Source of the DNA: Caulobacteraceae bacterium UBA5005
Lineage (GTDB): Bacteria > Pseudomonadota > Alphaproteobacteria > Caulobacterales > Caulobacteraceae
Direction: 5' to 3'
NCBI GenBank assembly: GCA_002398405.1
Contig: DGYN01000100.1
Coordinates: 15,808 to 78,806, forward strand
Length of the DNA stretch: 62,999 bases
Below the pieces are notes generated by a model. That model was given only the letters and a program-made list of their open reading frames with translations, had not been told where the DNA came from and made no database searches. How positions within the stretch are numbered: position 1 is the stretch's first letter; each line of letters starts with the position of its first letter. Shown piece after piece: positions 32,505-40,963 of this stretch. A program made the position numbers and the translations under genes.

Positions 32505-33636
32505 AGCCCCGCCCCTCGCGGTCTATGTCCACTGGCCCTACTGCGCCAGGATCTGCCCCTACTGCGACTTCAACGTGATCAGGGACAGGGGCCAAGGGGA
32601 ACAGGCCTCACTGGCCCGCGCCATCGCGGTCGACCTGGAGGCGCAGGCCGGCCTGATCGGCGAGCGGCGCCTGACCTCGATTTTCCTGGGCGGCGGCACC
32701 CCATCGCTGATGGACCCCGCCTGGGCGGCGGAGATCATTGAAGCCGCCCGGCGCCTGTGGCCCACGGACGAGGCGGTCGAGATCACCCTGGAGGCCAACC
32801 CCACCGACGCCGAGGCGAGCCGGTTTCAGGCCTTTCGCGAGGCGGGGGTCGATCGGCTGTCCCTCGGGGTCCAGGCTTTCGATGACGCCGCCTTGAAGTT
32901 CCTCGGGCGCAACCACAGCGCCGCCGAGGCCCGCCGCGCCGCCGAGACGGCGATCAGCGTTTTCCCGCGCGTCTCCCTCGACCTGATCTACGCCCTGCCC
33001 GGCCAGACGCGGGAAGCCTGGGCCGCGGAGCTTGAGGCCGCCGTCGCGCTCGGCGTGGAACACATCTCCCCCTACCAACTCACCATCGAGCCTGGCACCG
33101 CCTTTGACCGCGCCGTCGGCCGGAAGGTGTTCACGCCGCTCGATCCCGACGCCGCGGCCGACCTTTATGAAACCACGCAGGAGGCGCTGACCGCCGCCGG
33201 TTTCGAGGCCTATGAGGTTTCCAACCATGCGAAGGGGAGAGCCGCCCGTTCTGCCCATAACCTGGCCTACTGGAGGGGCTGGGACTACGTCGGCGCGGGC
33301 CCGGGCGCCCATGGCCGTCTGACCGCGGCGGGCCGCCTTGCGACCTACGCTGAGCCGGGGGTTTCGGCCTACATCAGCGCCGTGGCGGCCAAGGGGACGG
33401 GCTTCAAGTTTGCGGACGCCCTCGACCCCCGGGAGGCCGCCATCGAGCGGCTGTTGCTGGGCCTGCGCACCCTGGAAGGCGTCCGGATGGACGAAGTGGC
33501 GGCGCTGGAGATGAAGCCCGAGACCTTGAGCGACATGGCCGGCGCAGGCTTTCTGAACCTTGGCAAAGGCCGGCTGACCACAACCGCGGCGGGCCGGGCC
33601 GTCCTGAACAGCCTGCTCGCCAAACTGGTCCCCTGA
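32497..33636 (+). CDS. hemW: Radical SAM heme chaperone HemW
   Basis: A 379-residue protein once annotated as an oxygen-independent coproporphyrinogen oxidase, now taken to deliver heme. The radical SAM cluster motif is C16-x3-C20-x2-C23 in WPYCARICPYCDFN. Other conserved parts are SIFLGGGTPSLMDP, VDRLSLGVQAFDD, HISPYQLTIEPGT and AHNLAYWRGWDYVGAGPGAH. The start is TTG 32497, overlapping rdgB by 8 bases. No extra N-terminal tail as in true HemN is present, supporting HemW. Confidence 0.93.
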   Translation: MSEAPPLAVYVHWPYCARICPYCDFNVIRDRGQGEQASLARAIAVDLEAQAGLIGERRLTSIFLGGGTPSLMDPAWAAEIIEAARRLWPTDEAVEITLEANPTDAEASRFQAFREAGVDRLSLGVQAFDDAALKFLGRNHSAAEARRAAETAISVFPRVSLDLIYALPGQTREAWAAELEAAVALGVEHISPYQLTIEPGTAFDRAVGRKVFTPLDPDAAADLYETTQEALTAAGFEAYEVSNHAKGRAARSAHNLAYWRGWDYVGAGPGAHGRLTAAGRLATYAEPGVSAYISAVAAKGTGFKFADALDPREAAIERLLLGLRTLEGVRMDEVAALEMKPETLSDMAGAGFLNLGKGRLTTTAAGRAVLNSLLAKLVP

Positions 33637-33678
33637 GGGAACATTCGAATATTGGACAAACAGGGCTAAGACCACGAC

Positions 33679-34551
33679 ATGGCCCGCCCGCCCTTAGCTC
33701 CGCCAGCCCTCGATCCGACGCCGCTCGCGCCGGGCCTCTATTTGGTGGCCACGCCCATCGGGAACCTGCGGGATGTGACCTTGCGGGCGCTGGACGTCCT
33801 TTCCGGCTGCGACCTGATCCTGGCCGAGGACACCCGGGTCACCGCCAAGCTGCTTTCCGCCTATGGCCTCAGGAAGCCCCTGGAGCGATGCGATGACCAT
33901 GCGGCGGCGCGGATTGCGCCCAAGATCCTGGAGCGTCTTGCCGAGGGAGCCCGCATCGCCCTGGTCTCCGACGCCGGCACGCCGCTGATTTCCGACCCGG
34001 GCTTTGTGGTGGCGCGCGAAGCGATCGCCGCCGGCCATGCGGTGATCCCTGTTCCCGGCGCTTCGGCGGCCCTGACGGCGCTGACGGTCGCGGGGCTGCC
34101 CGCCGACCGTTTCCTGTTCGCGGGCTTTCCACCGCCGAAATCAGCCGCTCGCCTCGCCTTTTTCGAGGCCCTTGCGCCACTCCCCGCGACACTGATCTTC
34201 TACGAGGGCGGATCGCGTCTGGCGGCCAGCCTGGCTGACATGGCCAAGGCCTTCGGTCCGCGTCCCGCCGCGGTGTGCCGGGAGCTGACCAAACTCTATG
34301 AGACGGTGACGCGGGGCACGCTCGATACCCTGGCCGCCGATCCGGCGTTCGCCGAGCCCAAGGGGGAGCTTGTCGTCCTGGTGGGGCCGGGGGCGCAGGA
34401 AGCCGCCAGCGAGGCAGACGCGGACAAGGCTCTCGCCGACGCCCTGACCCGCCTAGGCCCCGGGGAAGCGGCGAGCGAGGTCGCAAAGGCGCTTGGCCTG
34501 CCGCGGCGCGACCTCTACCGCCGGGCCATAGACCTTCAGGGCAAGGCGTGA
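33679..34551 (+). CDS. rsmI: 16S rRNA (cytidine-1402-2'-O)-methyltransferase RsmI
   Basis: A 290-residue SAM-dependent methyltransferase of the tetrapyrrole-methylase fold. Motifs: LYLVATPIGNLRDVTLRALD, LILAEDTRVTAKLL, IALVSDAGTPLISDPGFVVA and VIPVPGASAALTALTVAGLP. It methylates the ribosomal P site. It overlaps the next gene by 4 bases; rsmI-yraN is a widespread pair. Confidence 0.95.
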   Translation: MARPPLAPPALDPTPLAPGLYLVATPIGNLRDVTLRALDVLSGCDLILAEDTRVTAKLLSAYGLRKPLERCDDHAAARIAPKILERLAEGARIALVSDAGTPLISDPGFVVAREAIAAGHAVIPVPGASAALTALTVAGLPADRFLFAGFPPPKSAARLAFFEALAPLPATLIFYEGGSRLAASLADMAKAFGPRPAAVCRELTKLYETVTRGTLDTLAADPAFAEPKGELVVLVGPGAQEAASEADADKALADALTRLGPGEAASEVAKALGLPRRDLYRRAIDLQGKA

Positions 34552-34934
34552 ACGAGGCCCGCCGCCTTCGCGGGGCCGCCGCCCGAACCTCAGGGCGCAA
34601 CGCCGAATGGCGGGCGGCGCTTTATCTGATGCTCAAGGGATATCGCATCCTAGGATTTAGATTGAAGACGCCGGTCGCCGAGATCGACCTATTGGCCCTG
34701 CGCGGCAAGACCCTGGCGGTGGTCGAGGTAAAGCAGCGTCTGGCTTTAGAGGCCGCACTGGAGTGCGTCACCTTTGACCAGCGCGACCGCCTGCGCCGGG
34801 CCGGGCAAATGATCGCCGCCCGCAGACCGGGCCTTAGGCAGGTTGATATACGCATAGACCTGATCGCCCTCGCGCCCGGGCGCTGGCCGCGTCATATTAC
34901 CGACGCATGGAAGGATGATCCGCCAAGAACATGA
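34548..34934 (+). CDS. yraN: YraN family (UPF0102) putative endonuclease-like protein
   Basis: A 128-residue protein of the UPF0102 family, with a restriction-endonuclease-like fold. The signature is LKTPVAEIDLLALRGKTLAVVEVKQR, containing the E-x-D and VEVK residues. The N-terminus is arginine-rich. Start is a GTG at 34548, overlapping rsmI by 4 bases; its own stop overlaps the SirB1 gene start by 4 bases, so the three form one translationally coupled run. Function is not settled; links to Holliday junction cleavage have been proposed for homologues. Confidence 0.88.
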   Translation: MNEARRLRGAAARTSGRNAEWRAALYLMLKGYRILGFRLKTPVAEIDLLALRGKTLAVVEVKQRLALEAALECVTFDQRDRLRRAGQMIAARRPGLRQVDIRIDLIALAPGRWPRHITDAWKDDPPRT

Positions 34935-35746
34935 ACCGCGAGGACACCGAGGCTGCGCTGACCCGCATCGGGCGGGAGAGCGATGAGCGCTTCGATCTGT
35001 TCGAGGCGGCCCTGACCTGCGCCATGCACGAGGATCCCTCCCGCGATCCCGCGCCCGCCCGCGCCCTGCTGCTCAGCGCCTCCGAGCGCCTGGCCGAGCG
35101 GCTGAAGATGGACCGGCCGGAGGAGGCCTTGGCGGAGGTCCTGTCGGGCGATCTCAACTTCACCGGCGATCTGATCAGCTACGACCATCCGGCTAACGCC
35201 GACCTGATCGCTGTGGCCGAGCGCCGCAAGGGCCTGCCGGTGGCGCTGGGGGTCTTCTACATCGGCGCGGCGAGGCGCTGCGGCCTCGGCGTCAACGGCG
35301 TCGATTTCCCGGCCCACTTCCTGTTACGGGTCGAGACCAGCGACGGGCCCGTGGCGCTCGATCCCTTCAGCCACGGCCGCATCGTCCTGCCCTCCGAGCT
35401 TACCAGCCGCGCGCTACAGGCGGGCCTCACCCCCGGCGTCGCCGACCGCCTGGAGGAACTGATGGCCCCGGTCCCAGACCGCGCCGTCGCCATCCGCCTG
35501 GAGAACAACATTTTCGCCCGCGCGTCGGCCAAGCGCGATTTCGCCCGCGCCGAACGAAGCGCCCTGCGCCGCGCTCTGCTCGATCCCAAGGACCACCGGC
35601 CGTGGCTGGACGTCGCGGCCGCCCGCGAAGGCCAGGGCGCCCTGGTCGGCGCCCAGCAGGCGCTCGGCATGGCCCAGACCCTGGACGGCGGCGCCGCCAT
35701 CGCGGCCCGCGCGGCGCGGGAGCGGGTGCGGATGAAGCTCAACTGA
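34931..35746 (+). CDS. SirB1 family transglutaminase-like / TPR protein
   Basis: A 271-residue cytosolic protein. The N-terminal two thirds carry the transglutaminase-like SirB1 domain: GLPVALGVFYIGAARRCGLG, GVDFPAHFLLRVE and VALDPFSHGRIV. The last third has alpha-helical TPR-like repeats (FARAERSALRRALLDPKDHR). The biochemical role is not established. It follows yraN with a 4-base overlap. A REP-A copy begins 2 bases after its stop (35747-35748). Confidence 0.85.
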   Translation: MNREDTEAALTRIGRESDERFDLFEAALTCAMHEDPSRDPAPARALLLSASERLAERLKMDRPEEALAEVLSGDLNFTGDLISYDHPANADLIAVAERRKGLPVALGVFYIGAARRCGLGVNGVDFPAHFLLRVETSDGPVALDPFSHGRIVLPSELTSRALQAGLTPGVADRLEELMAPVPDRAVAIRLENNIFARASAKRDFARAERSALRRALLDPKDHRPWLDVAAAREGQGALVGAQQALGMAQTLDGGAAIAARAARERVRMKLN

Positions 35747-35748
35747 CC

Positions 35749-35855
35749 GGGGACATGTACCTTCGGTACGTGTCCCCTCACAGCCTTGAACGTCTCACCG
35801 GCCTGGGGGACGTTCCGCAGGGGTGGGGGGACAGGTACCAGAGGTACATGTCCCC
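35749..35855. repeat. BIME: inverted REP-A pair between the SirB1 gene and gshB
   Basis: The F copy is 35749-35777 (loop TTC), followed by a 49-nt spacer, and the R copy is 35827-35855 (arms GGGGACAGGTACC / GGTACATGTCCCC, loop AGA). The R copy has a different mismatch at pair 8 (T.C on its own strand instead of T.G). The spacer contains CCTTGAACGTCTCACCGGCC, shared with the pair at 42022-42129. Confidence 0.9.
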
Positions 35856-35910
35856 TTGGCGCTGAGCTTCTCAGCGCTTAAGTCCGAAGCCTCGTTACGC
35901 GGAGCCCTCG

Positions 35911-36855
35911 ATGCCCCTTTCCGTCGCCATCCAGATGGACCCCGTCGAGGGGATCAATATCGAGACCGACACCACCTTCCTGCTCATGCTGGAGGCCCAG
36001 ACGCGGGGCCATGGTCTTTGGGTCTATACCCCCGACAAGCTCTCCCTGGTCGAGGGCAAGGTGCTGGGCCGGGGGCGGCCGCTGAACCTGCGCGCGGTGA
36101 AGGGTGATCACCACACCACTGGCGGCTGGGAAGTGCGCGACATGTCGGAGTTCGACGTGGTCCTGATGCGCCAGGATCCGCCCTTCGACATGGCCTACAT
36201 CACGGCCACCCATTTCCTCGAGAAGATCCATCCCAAGACCCTGGTGGTGAACAATCCCGCCGAAGTGAGAAACGCCCCGGAAAAGCTGTTCGTCACGGGC
36301 TTTGAAGGGGTGCAGCCGCCGACGCTGGTCACCTCCGATCCCGAGGCGATCTACGACTTCCGCGCCAAGCACGGCGATGTCGTCTTGAAGCCCCTCTACG
36401 GCGGCGGCGGCTCTGGCGTGGTGCGGCTGAAGGAGGATGATCCGAACCTCGACGCCCTCCTGGAGCTCCACACCATGATCGGCCGCGAGCAGGTGGTGGT
36501 GCAGAAGTTCATCCCCGCCGTTTCCAAGGGCGACAAGCGAATCATCCTGATCGACGGCGAGCCCATCGGCGCGGTCAACCGCGTGCCGGCAAAAGACCAG
36601 GTGCGCTCCAACCTCGCCAAGGGCGGGACCGCCGTGGCGGTGGAGCTTACCGCCCGCGACCTGGAGCTTTGCGCGATCATCGCACCGGAGCTGAAACGCC
36701 GGGGCCTGCTGTTCGTCGGCATTGACGTGATCGGCGACTATATGACCGAGATCAACGTCACCTCGCCCACCGGCGCCCAGCAGATGAAGCGGTTCGGAAC
36801 CGCCGACGCCGCCGCCGCCCTCTGGGACCGGATCGAGCAGATCCGCGCGGGATGA
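35911..36855 (+). CDS. gshB: Glutathione synthetase
   Basis: A 314-residue ATP-grasp ligase that adds glycine to gamma-glutamylcysteine. Conserved parts: AIQMDPVEGINIETDTTFLL at the start, RQDPPFDMAYITATHFLE, VVNNPAEVRNAPEKLFVTGF, the ATP-grasp loop LKPLYGGGGSGVVRL, IILIDGEPIGAVNRVPA and IDVIGDYMTEINVTSPTG. The length is typical. The next gene begins inside its stop region (ATGATG overlap). Confidence 0.96.
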   Translation: MPLSVAIQMDPVEGINIETDTTFLLMLEAQTRGHGLWVYTPDKLSLVEGKVLGRGRPLNLRAVKGDHHTTGGWEVRDMSEFDVVLMRQDPPFDMAYITATHFLEKIHPKTLVVNNPAEVRNAPEKLFVTGFEGVQPPTLVTSDPEAIYDFRAKHGDVVLKPLYGGGGSGVVRLKEDDPNLDALLELHTMIGREQVVVQKFIPAVSKGDKRIILIDGEPIGAVNRVPAKDQVRSNLAKGGTAVAVELTARDLELCAIIAPELKRRGLLFVGIDVIGDYMTEINVTSPTGAQQMKRFGTADAAAALWDRIEQIRAG

Positions 36856-37286
36856 TGATCGCGGCCCTCCTGGCGCTCGCGCTGCAAAGCGCCGACGGCT
36901 TCGAGGTCGCGCGGCCAGACCAGCTTCCCTTCACCATCGCCATCCCCCTGGGCTATCAGGTGACCAGGCAGGGGGTGGCCGATCACATGACCTATCGTCT
37001 GGGCAGGGGGCCGGAGATCGCGCTCACCCTGCGGGGCGGGATCTATGCCGTTCCGATGTTCGGCATGGAGAACCAGACCGGAAACGTCCGCCAGATGGTC
37101 CGCTGCGAGGCGGGCGTGGTGGTGAGCCGCACGGTTCTGCTCTACGTCCCGCTGGGCGAAGAATCACTTCTGGTCACCACCACGCCCGGCAAGGCGGCCG
37201 AGGCCGACCAGCTCTTGACGACGCTGAAGATCCCCGGAAAGCATGAGGGGGTCGCGCTAAAGGACCTCATGCCCTGCCGATCTTAG
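36852..37286 (+). CDS. Conserved-type hypothetical exported protein
   Basis: A 144-residue protein beginning MMIAALLALALQSADG, a short hydrophobic signal-like segment. The body looks beta-rich (FTIAIPLGYQVTRQGVADHM; GGIYAVPMFGMENQTG) with two cysteines in the mature part, VRCEAG and MPCRS at the very end, which could form a disulfide. It is translationally coupled to gshB by a 4-base overlap. I do not recognise a family. An exported protein coupled to glutathione synthesis is curious but may reflect nothing more than gene order. Confidence 0.65.
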   Translation: MMIAALLALALQSADGFEVARPDQLPFTIAIPLGYQVTRQGVADHMTYRLGRGPEIALTLRGGIYAVPMFGMENQTGNVRQMVRCEAGVVVSRTVLLYVPLGEESLLVTTTPGKAAEADQLLTTLKIPGKHEGVALKDLMPCRS

Positions 37287-37372
37287 GCACGGTCAAGCTT
37301 TAAGGACTGGCGGTTCACCGAGTCTCTTGAGTTTGTCGCTTAGACGACTGTTCTATTTCATCTTCTCCTAAT

Positions 37373-37387
37373 GTTCGTTTTTTGTTC
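37373..37387 (+). promoter_or_regulatory. LexA (SOS) box upstream of comM
   Basis: GTTC-GTTTTTT-GTTC, an exact GTTC-N7-GTTC with a T-rich spacer, 57 bases before the comM start. comM is, to my recollection, among the LexA-controlled genes of Caulobacter, which makes this the best supported SOS box in the window. Confidence 0.68.
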
Positions 37388-37444
37388 TTGATCCGCTCCG
37401 CGAGCTATGCTTGGCTTGTGGATAAGTCCAGGGGATTCAAGGGC

Positions 37445-38989
37445 ATGGTCGCCAGTGTCGTCACTGTCGCCTTCGAGGGCGTCGAGGCCCGCAAGGTCGA
37501 CGTCGAGGTGACCTTCACCAAGGGCAACCCCGCCTTCGTGCTGGTCGGACTTGGCGACAAGGCGGTGGGTGAAAGCCGCGAGCGGGTGCGCGGCGCCTTC
37601 GCCGGTATCGGGCTCGCCTTTCCCTACAAGCGCATCGTCTGCAACCTCGCCCCCGCGGACCTGCCCAAGGAGGGCAGCCACTACGACCTGGCCATCGCCC
37701 TGGCCGTGATGGCCGAGATGGGGATTTTGCCGCGCGACGCCTTGGCGGGCTGGGCGGCGATCGGGGAGCTGGGCCTCGATGGCCAGATCGCGCCGGTGGC
37801 GGGAACGCTGCCGGCGGCCATCGCCGCAGGAAGCATGAACCTGGGTCTCATCTGTCCGGAGGCCTGCGGGCCCGAGGCTGCCTGGGCCGGGGATTGCGCC
37901 GTGCTGGCGCCGCGCTCGCTCGTGGGCCTGATCAACCATTTCCGAGGCCAGCAGGTTCTGTCGCAGCCCAAGCCGGGCGCCGTGATCGAACCAGAAGGCG
38001 GCCCGGACCTGAAAGACGTCAAGGGCCAGGAAAGCGCCAAGCGAGCTCTGGAAATCGCCGCGGCCGGTGGTCACAATCTGCTGTTCATCGGCCCGCCGGG
38101 CTCGGGCAAGTCGATGATGGCGGCGCGGCTGCCGGGTCTTCTGCCGCCGCTCACCCCCGCCGAATTGCTCGAGACCTCCATGGTCCATTCCATGGCCGGC
38201 CTGATCGCCAAGGGCGCCCTGACCCGCGCCCGGCCGTTCCGCTCGCCGCACCATTCGGCTTCCATGGCGGCGCTCACCGGCGGCGGGATCAAGGCCAAGC
38301 CGGGGGAGGTGAGCCTCGCCCACAACGGCGTGCTCTTCCTCGATGAGCTCCCCGAGTTCGGCGCCCAGGCGCTCGACAGCCTGCGCGCGCCCCTGGAAAC
38401 TGGCGAGGTGATGGTGGCCCGGGCCAACGCCCACATCCGCTATCCGGCCAAGATCCAGCTCGTCGCCGCCATGAACCCCTGCAAGTGCGGCCACGGCGGC
38501 CTTGGCCGCGGCGCCTGCGGCCGGGCGCCCCGCTGCCAGCAGACCTATCAGACCAAGGTCTCTGGCCCCCTGCTCGACCGCATCGACCTGCAGGTCGAGG
38601 TGCCGCCGGTCACCGCCGCTGACTTAGCGCTTCCCGCCCCCGCCGAAGGAACCAGGGAGGTCGCGGCACGGATCGCCGCCGCGAGAACCCTTCAGGTCGA
38701 TCGCGCCAAGGCCCGCGGCGAGGACGCCCCACCGCTGAACGCCCATGCCTCGGGCGGCTTCCTCGAAGACATCGCCGCCCTCGACGAACCGGCCAAGGCC
38801 CTGCTGACCCGCGCCGCCGAAGCCGGCGGTCTCACCGCGCGCGGCTGGACCCGCACCATCCGCCTCGCCCGCACCATCGCCGACCTGGAGGGGGCGGAGA
38901 GCGTCCGCCGGGTACATGTCGCTGAGGCGCTGATTTACCGCCGGGTCGCGCCGGGGGTGGAGAGCGCGGCGCCCGCCGCCACCTACTAA
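37445..38989 (+). CDS. comM: YifB/ComM family Mg-chelatase-like AAA+ ATPase
   Basis: A 514-residue AAA+ ATPase; ComM is a hexameric branch-migration helicase that helps integrate DNA by homologous recombination. The start ATG 37445 (MVASVVTVAFEGVEARKVDV) matches the family opening. Features: N-terminal Lon-like domain (PAFVLVGLGDKAVGESRERV), Walker A GPPGSGKSMMAARL, NGVLFLDELPEFGAQALDSL as Walker B, NPCKCGHGG with zinc-type cysteines, and C-terminal Mg_chelatase part (TRAAEAGGLTARGWTRTIRL). The SOS box upstream suggests induction by DNA damage. The stop overlaps the converging VOC gene by 4 bases. Confidence 0.93.
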   Translation: MVASVVTVAFEGVEARKVDVEVTFTKGNPAFVLVGLGDKAVGESRERVRGAFAGIGLAFPYKRIVCNLAPADLPKEGSHYDLAIALAVMAEMGILPRDALAGWAAIGELGLDGQIAPVAGTLPAAIAAGSMNLGLICPEACGPEAAWAGDCAVLAPRSLVGLINHFRGQQVLSQPKPGAVIEPEGGPDLKDVKGQESAKRALEIAAAGGHNLLFIGPPGSGKSMMAARLPGLLPPLTPAELLETSMVHSMAGLIAKGALTRARPFRSPHHSASMAALTGGGIKAKPGEVSLAHNGVLFLDELPEFGAQALDSLRAPLETGEVMVARANAHIRYPAKIQLVAAMNPCKCGHGGLGRGACGRAPRCQQTYQTKVSGPLLDRIDLQVEVPPVTAADLALPAPAEGTREVAARIAAARTLQVDRAKARGEDAPPLNAHASGGFLEDIAALDEPAKALLTRAAEAGGLTARGWTRTIRLARTIADLEGAESVRRVHVAEALIYRRVAPGVESAAPAATY

Positions 38990-39369
38990 CCGTCCGCCCT
39001 GTGGCACACCGCCTGCAGCTTGTTGCCGTCGGGGTCGCGCACATAGGCCCCGTAGTAGTTGGGGTGATAGTGCGGCCGAAGTCCGGGCGGGCCCTCGTCG
39101 GTTCCGCCGTTGGCCAGGGCGGTTTCGTAGAAGGCGTCGACGGTTGCGCGGTCGCCGACCTTAAAGGCGGCGTGGACGCCGTTGCCCGGGGCGGCGGCCT
39201 TGCGGTCGAAGGGGGTCACCACGAAGAGCTTCTCGCCGGTCGGCGTCCCGTAGGCGAGGACGCCCTTGCCGCGGAACAGAATGGGGTGGCCAAGGGCGGC
39301 CATGACCGCGTCATAGAACGGTTCGGCCTTATGGAAGTCGTTGGTCCCGAGCGTGACGTGACTGAACAT
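38986..39369 (-). CDS. VOC (glyoxalase/bleomycin-resistance fold) family protein
   Basis: A 127-residue protein with the vicinal-oxygen-chelate fold: MFSHVTLGTNDFHKAEPFYD at the start, GNGVHAAFKVGDRATVDAFY in the middle and YYGAYVRDPDGNKLQAVCHR at the end. The start ATG 39369 has a GGGAGGAAAAG ribosome site; a longer reading to 39402 is less likely. The histidine in HVTLG and the glutamate position (here Q in LQAVCH) differ from typical metal sites, so catalysis is uncertain. Divergent from the MFS gene. Confidence 0.85.
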   Translation of the reverse strand: MFSHVTLGTNDFHKAEPFYDAVMAALGHPILFRGKGVLAYGTPTGEKLFVVTPFDRKAAAPGNGVHAAFKVGDRATVDAFYETALANGGTDEGPPGLRPHYHPNYYGAYVRDPDGNKLQAVCHRADG

Positions 39370-39452
39370 GGCTTTTCCTCCCTTGGGGGTGGCGCCCCTC
39401 ACCGGCCTATTCTATATGCGCCGCCCCGCCGCCGGAACCACGGAGCCAGGCC

Positions 39453-40694
39453 ATGCTGAACGCCCTTAGGCAGCGCAAAGCCGTGTTCGCCTTCATCATG
39501 GTGATCGCCGTCCTGGACGTGGTGGCCATGGGCATCGTCATGCCCGTGCTGCCCAGCCTGATCGAGGACTTCACCGGGTCCAACGCGCGGGCGGGCCTCC
39601 TCAACGGCGTTTTCGTGGCTCTGTGGGCGGGGATGCAGTTCCTCTGCTCGCCGATCATGGGGTGCCTGTCGGACCGCTATGGCCGCCGGCCGGTGCTGCT
39701 GATTTCGGCCGCGGGCCTGGGCCTGGACTATGTGCTGATGGCGCTGGCTCCCGACCTCTGGTGGCTGGCGGTGGGGCGGATCATCGCCGGAATCACCACG
39801 GCGAGCTTTACCACCGTCTACGCCTATATGGCCGACGTCACCGGCCCCGAAGAGCGCGCCAAGGCCTATGGCATGGTGGGCGCGGCCTTCTCCGGCGGCT
39901 TTGTGCTCGGCCCCCTGATCGGCGGCCTGTTGGGCGAGCTTGGGCCCCGCGCCCCCTTTTGGGTGGCGGCCGCCTGTTCCGGGATCACCTTCCTCTACGG
40001 GGCCTTTGTCCTGCCGGAGTCCCTGCCCAAGGAGACCCGCATGGAGTTCTCCTGGAAGCGGGCCAACCCCTTCGGCGCCTTCAAGCTCCTCTCTTCGCAC
40101 CGCGAGCTCTTCGGTCTCTCGGCGACCAACTTCCTGATGTACTTCGCCCACTTCGTCTTTCCGGCGGTCTTCGTCCTTTACGCCATGGCCAAGTTCGGCT
40201 GGAGCACCGCGCAGGTCGGCTTCACCTTTGCCTTCTGGGGGGCGCTGGACATGATCATCCAGCTCTTCTTGATCGACCCGGCGGTGAAGCGGTTCGGCGA
40301 GCGCAAGCTGATGATCTTCGGCCTTTCCGCCGGGGTCATCGGCTTCCTCGGCATGGGGCTCGCGCCCAACGGGCCTCTGTTCGTACTCTCCCAGATTCCC
40401 GGCGCCATGATGGGTTTCGCCATGCCGGCCATCATGGCCCTGATGACCATGAAGGTCTCTGAGAGCGAACAGGGCCAGCTGCAGGGCGCCAATATGAGCG
40501 TCGCGGCAGTGGCCGGGGTGATGTCGCCCCTGTTCTTCGGCTGGGTCTACGCCCTTTCCGTGGGCCCTTCGCCCACGCTGCCGCACATGGGCTCGGCCTT
40601 CATCATCGGCGCCGCCCTGATGCTTGCAGCCGCCTTGCTAGGCTGGGCCACCGCCCGCCGGGCGACCCGCGATGAGGCCGCCGAACAAGCCTGA
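39453..40694 (+). CDS. TetA-like MFS drug:H+ antiporter family transporter
   Basis: A 413-residue transporter with 12 membrane helices. Motif A between helices 2 and 3 is GCLSDRYGRRPVLLISAAGL, and the family region FTTVYAYMADVTGPEERAKA and GAAFSGGFVLGPLIGGLLGE are as in TCR/TetA proteins. Chromosomal members like this are common in Alphaproteobacteria and are not by themselves evidence of tetracycline resistance. No TetR-type regulator is adjacent. The ATG 39453 is the first in frame. Confidence 0.88.
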   Translation: MLNALRQRKAVFAFIMVIAVLDVVAMGIVMPVLPSLIEDFTGSNARAGLLNGVFVALWAGMQFLCSPIMGCLSDRYGRRPVLLISAAGLGLDYVLMALAPDLWWLAVGRIIAGITTASFTTVYAYMADVTGPEERAKAYGMVGAAFSGGFVLGPLIGGLLGELGPRAPFWVAAACSGITFLYGAFVLPESLPKETRMEFSWKRANPFGAFKLLSSHRELFGLSATNFLMYFAHFVFPAVFVLYAMAKFGWSTAQVGFTFAFWGALDMIIQLFLIDPAVKRFGERKLMIFGLSAGVIGFLGMGLAPNGPLFVLSQIPGAMMGFAMPAIMALMTMKVSESEQGQLQGANMSVAAVAGVMSPLFFGWVYALSVGPSPTLPHMGSAFIIGAALMLAAALLGWATARRATRDEAAEQA

Positions 40695-40963
40695 CCGTGT
40701 CGCCCATGCAACGCTGACGGGTAATCCCGTCACGCGTCTTGCGACTCGCATAACGCCGTGACATCAGGGCGGCCGTTACAAACCTCCAAGGGAGATTCCG
40801 CCCGCATGACACTCGCACCGAACATGTCCTTCCGATCGCGAATGCGGTCGTGGGAATGCGCGGCGGGCTGTGGGCTCTCCGTGGCGCCCCGGACTTTGAA
40901 ACCCATCCGACGCTAGGCCAGCGGCCGCCTCACTTCTTGGGCCGCGCCCAAGGAGAATTTGGC

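Noticed and set aside
39453..40694. Antibiotic resistance from the TetA-like transporter and the AAC(6')-like acetyltransferase
   Set aside because: Both are common chromosomal family members in Alphaproteobacteria. The sequence shows no mobile context or resistance operon, so no resistance is claimed.
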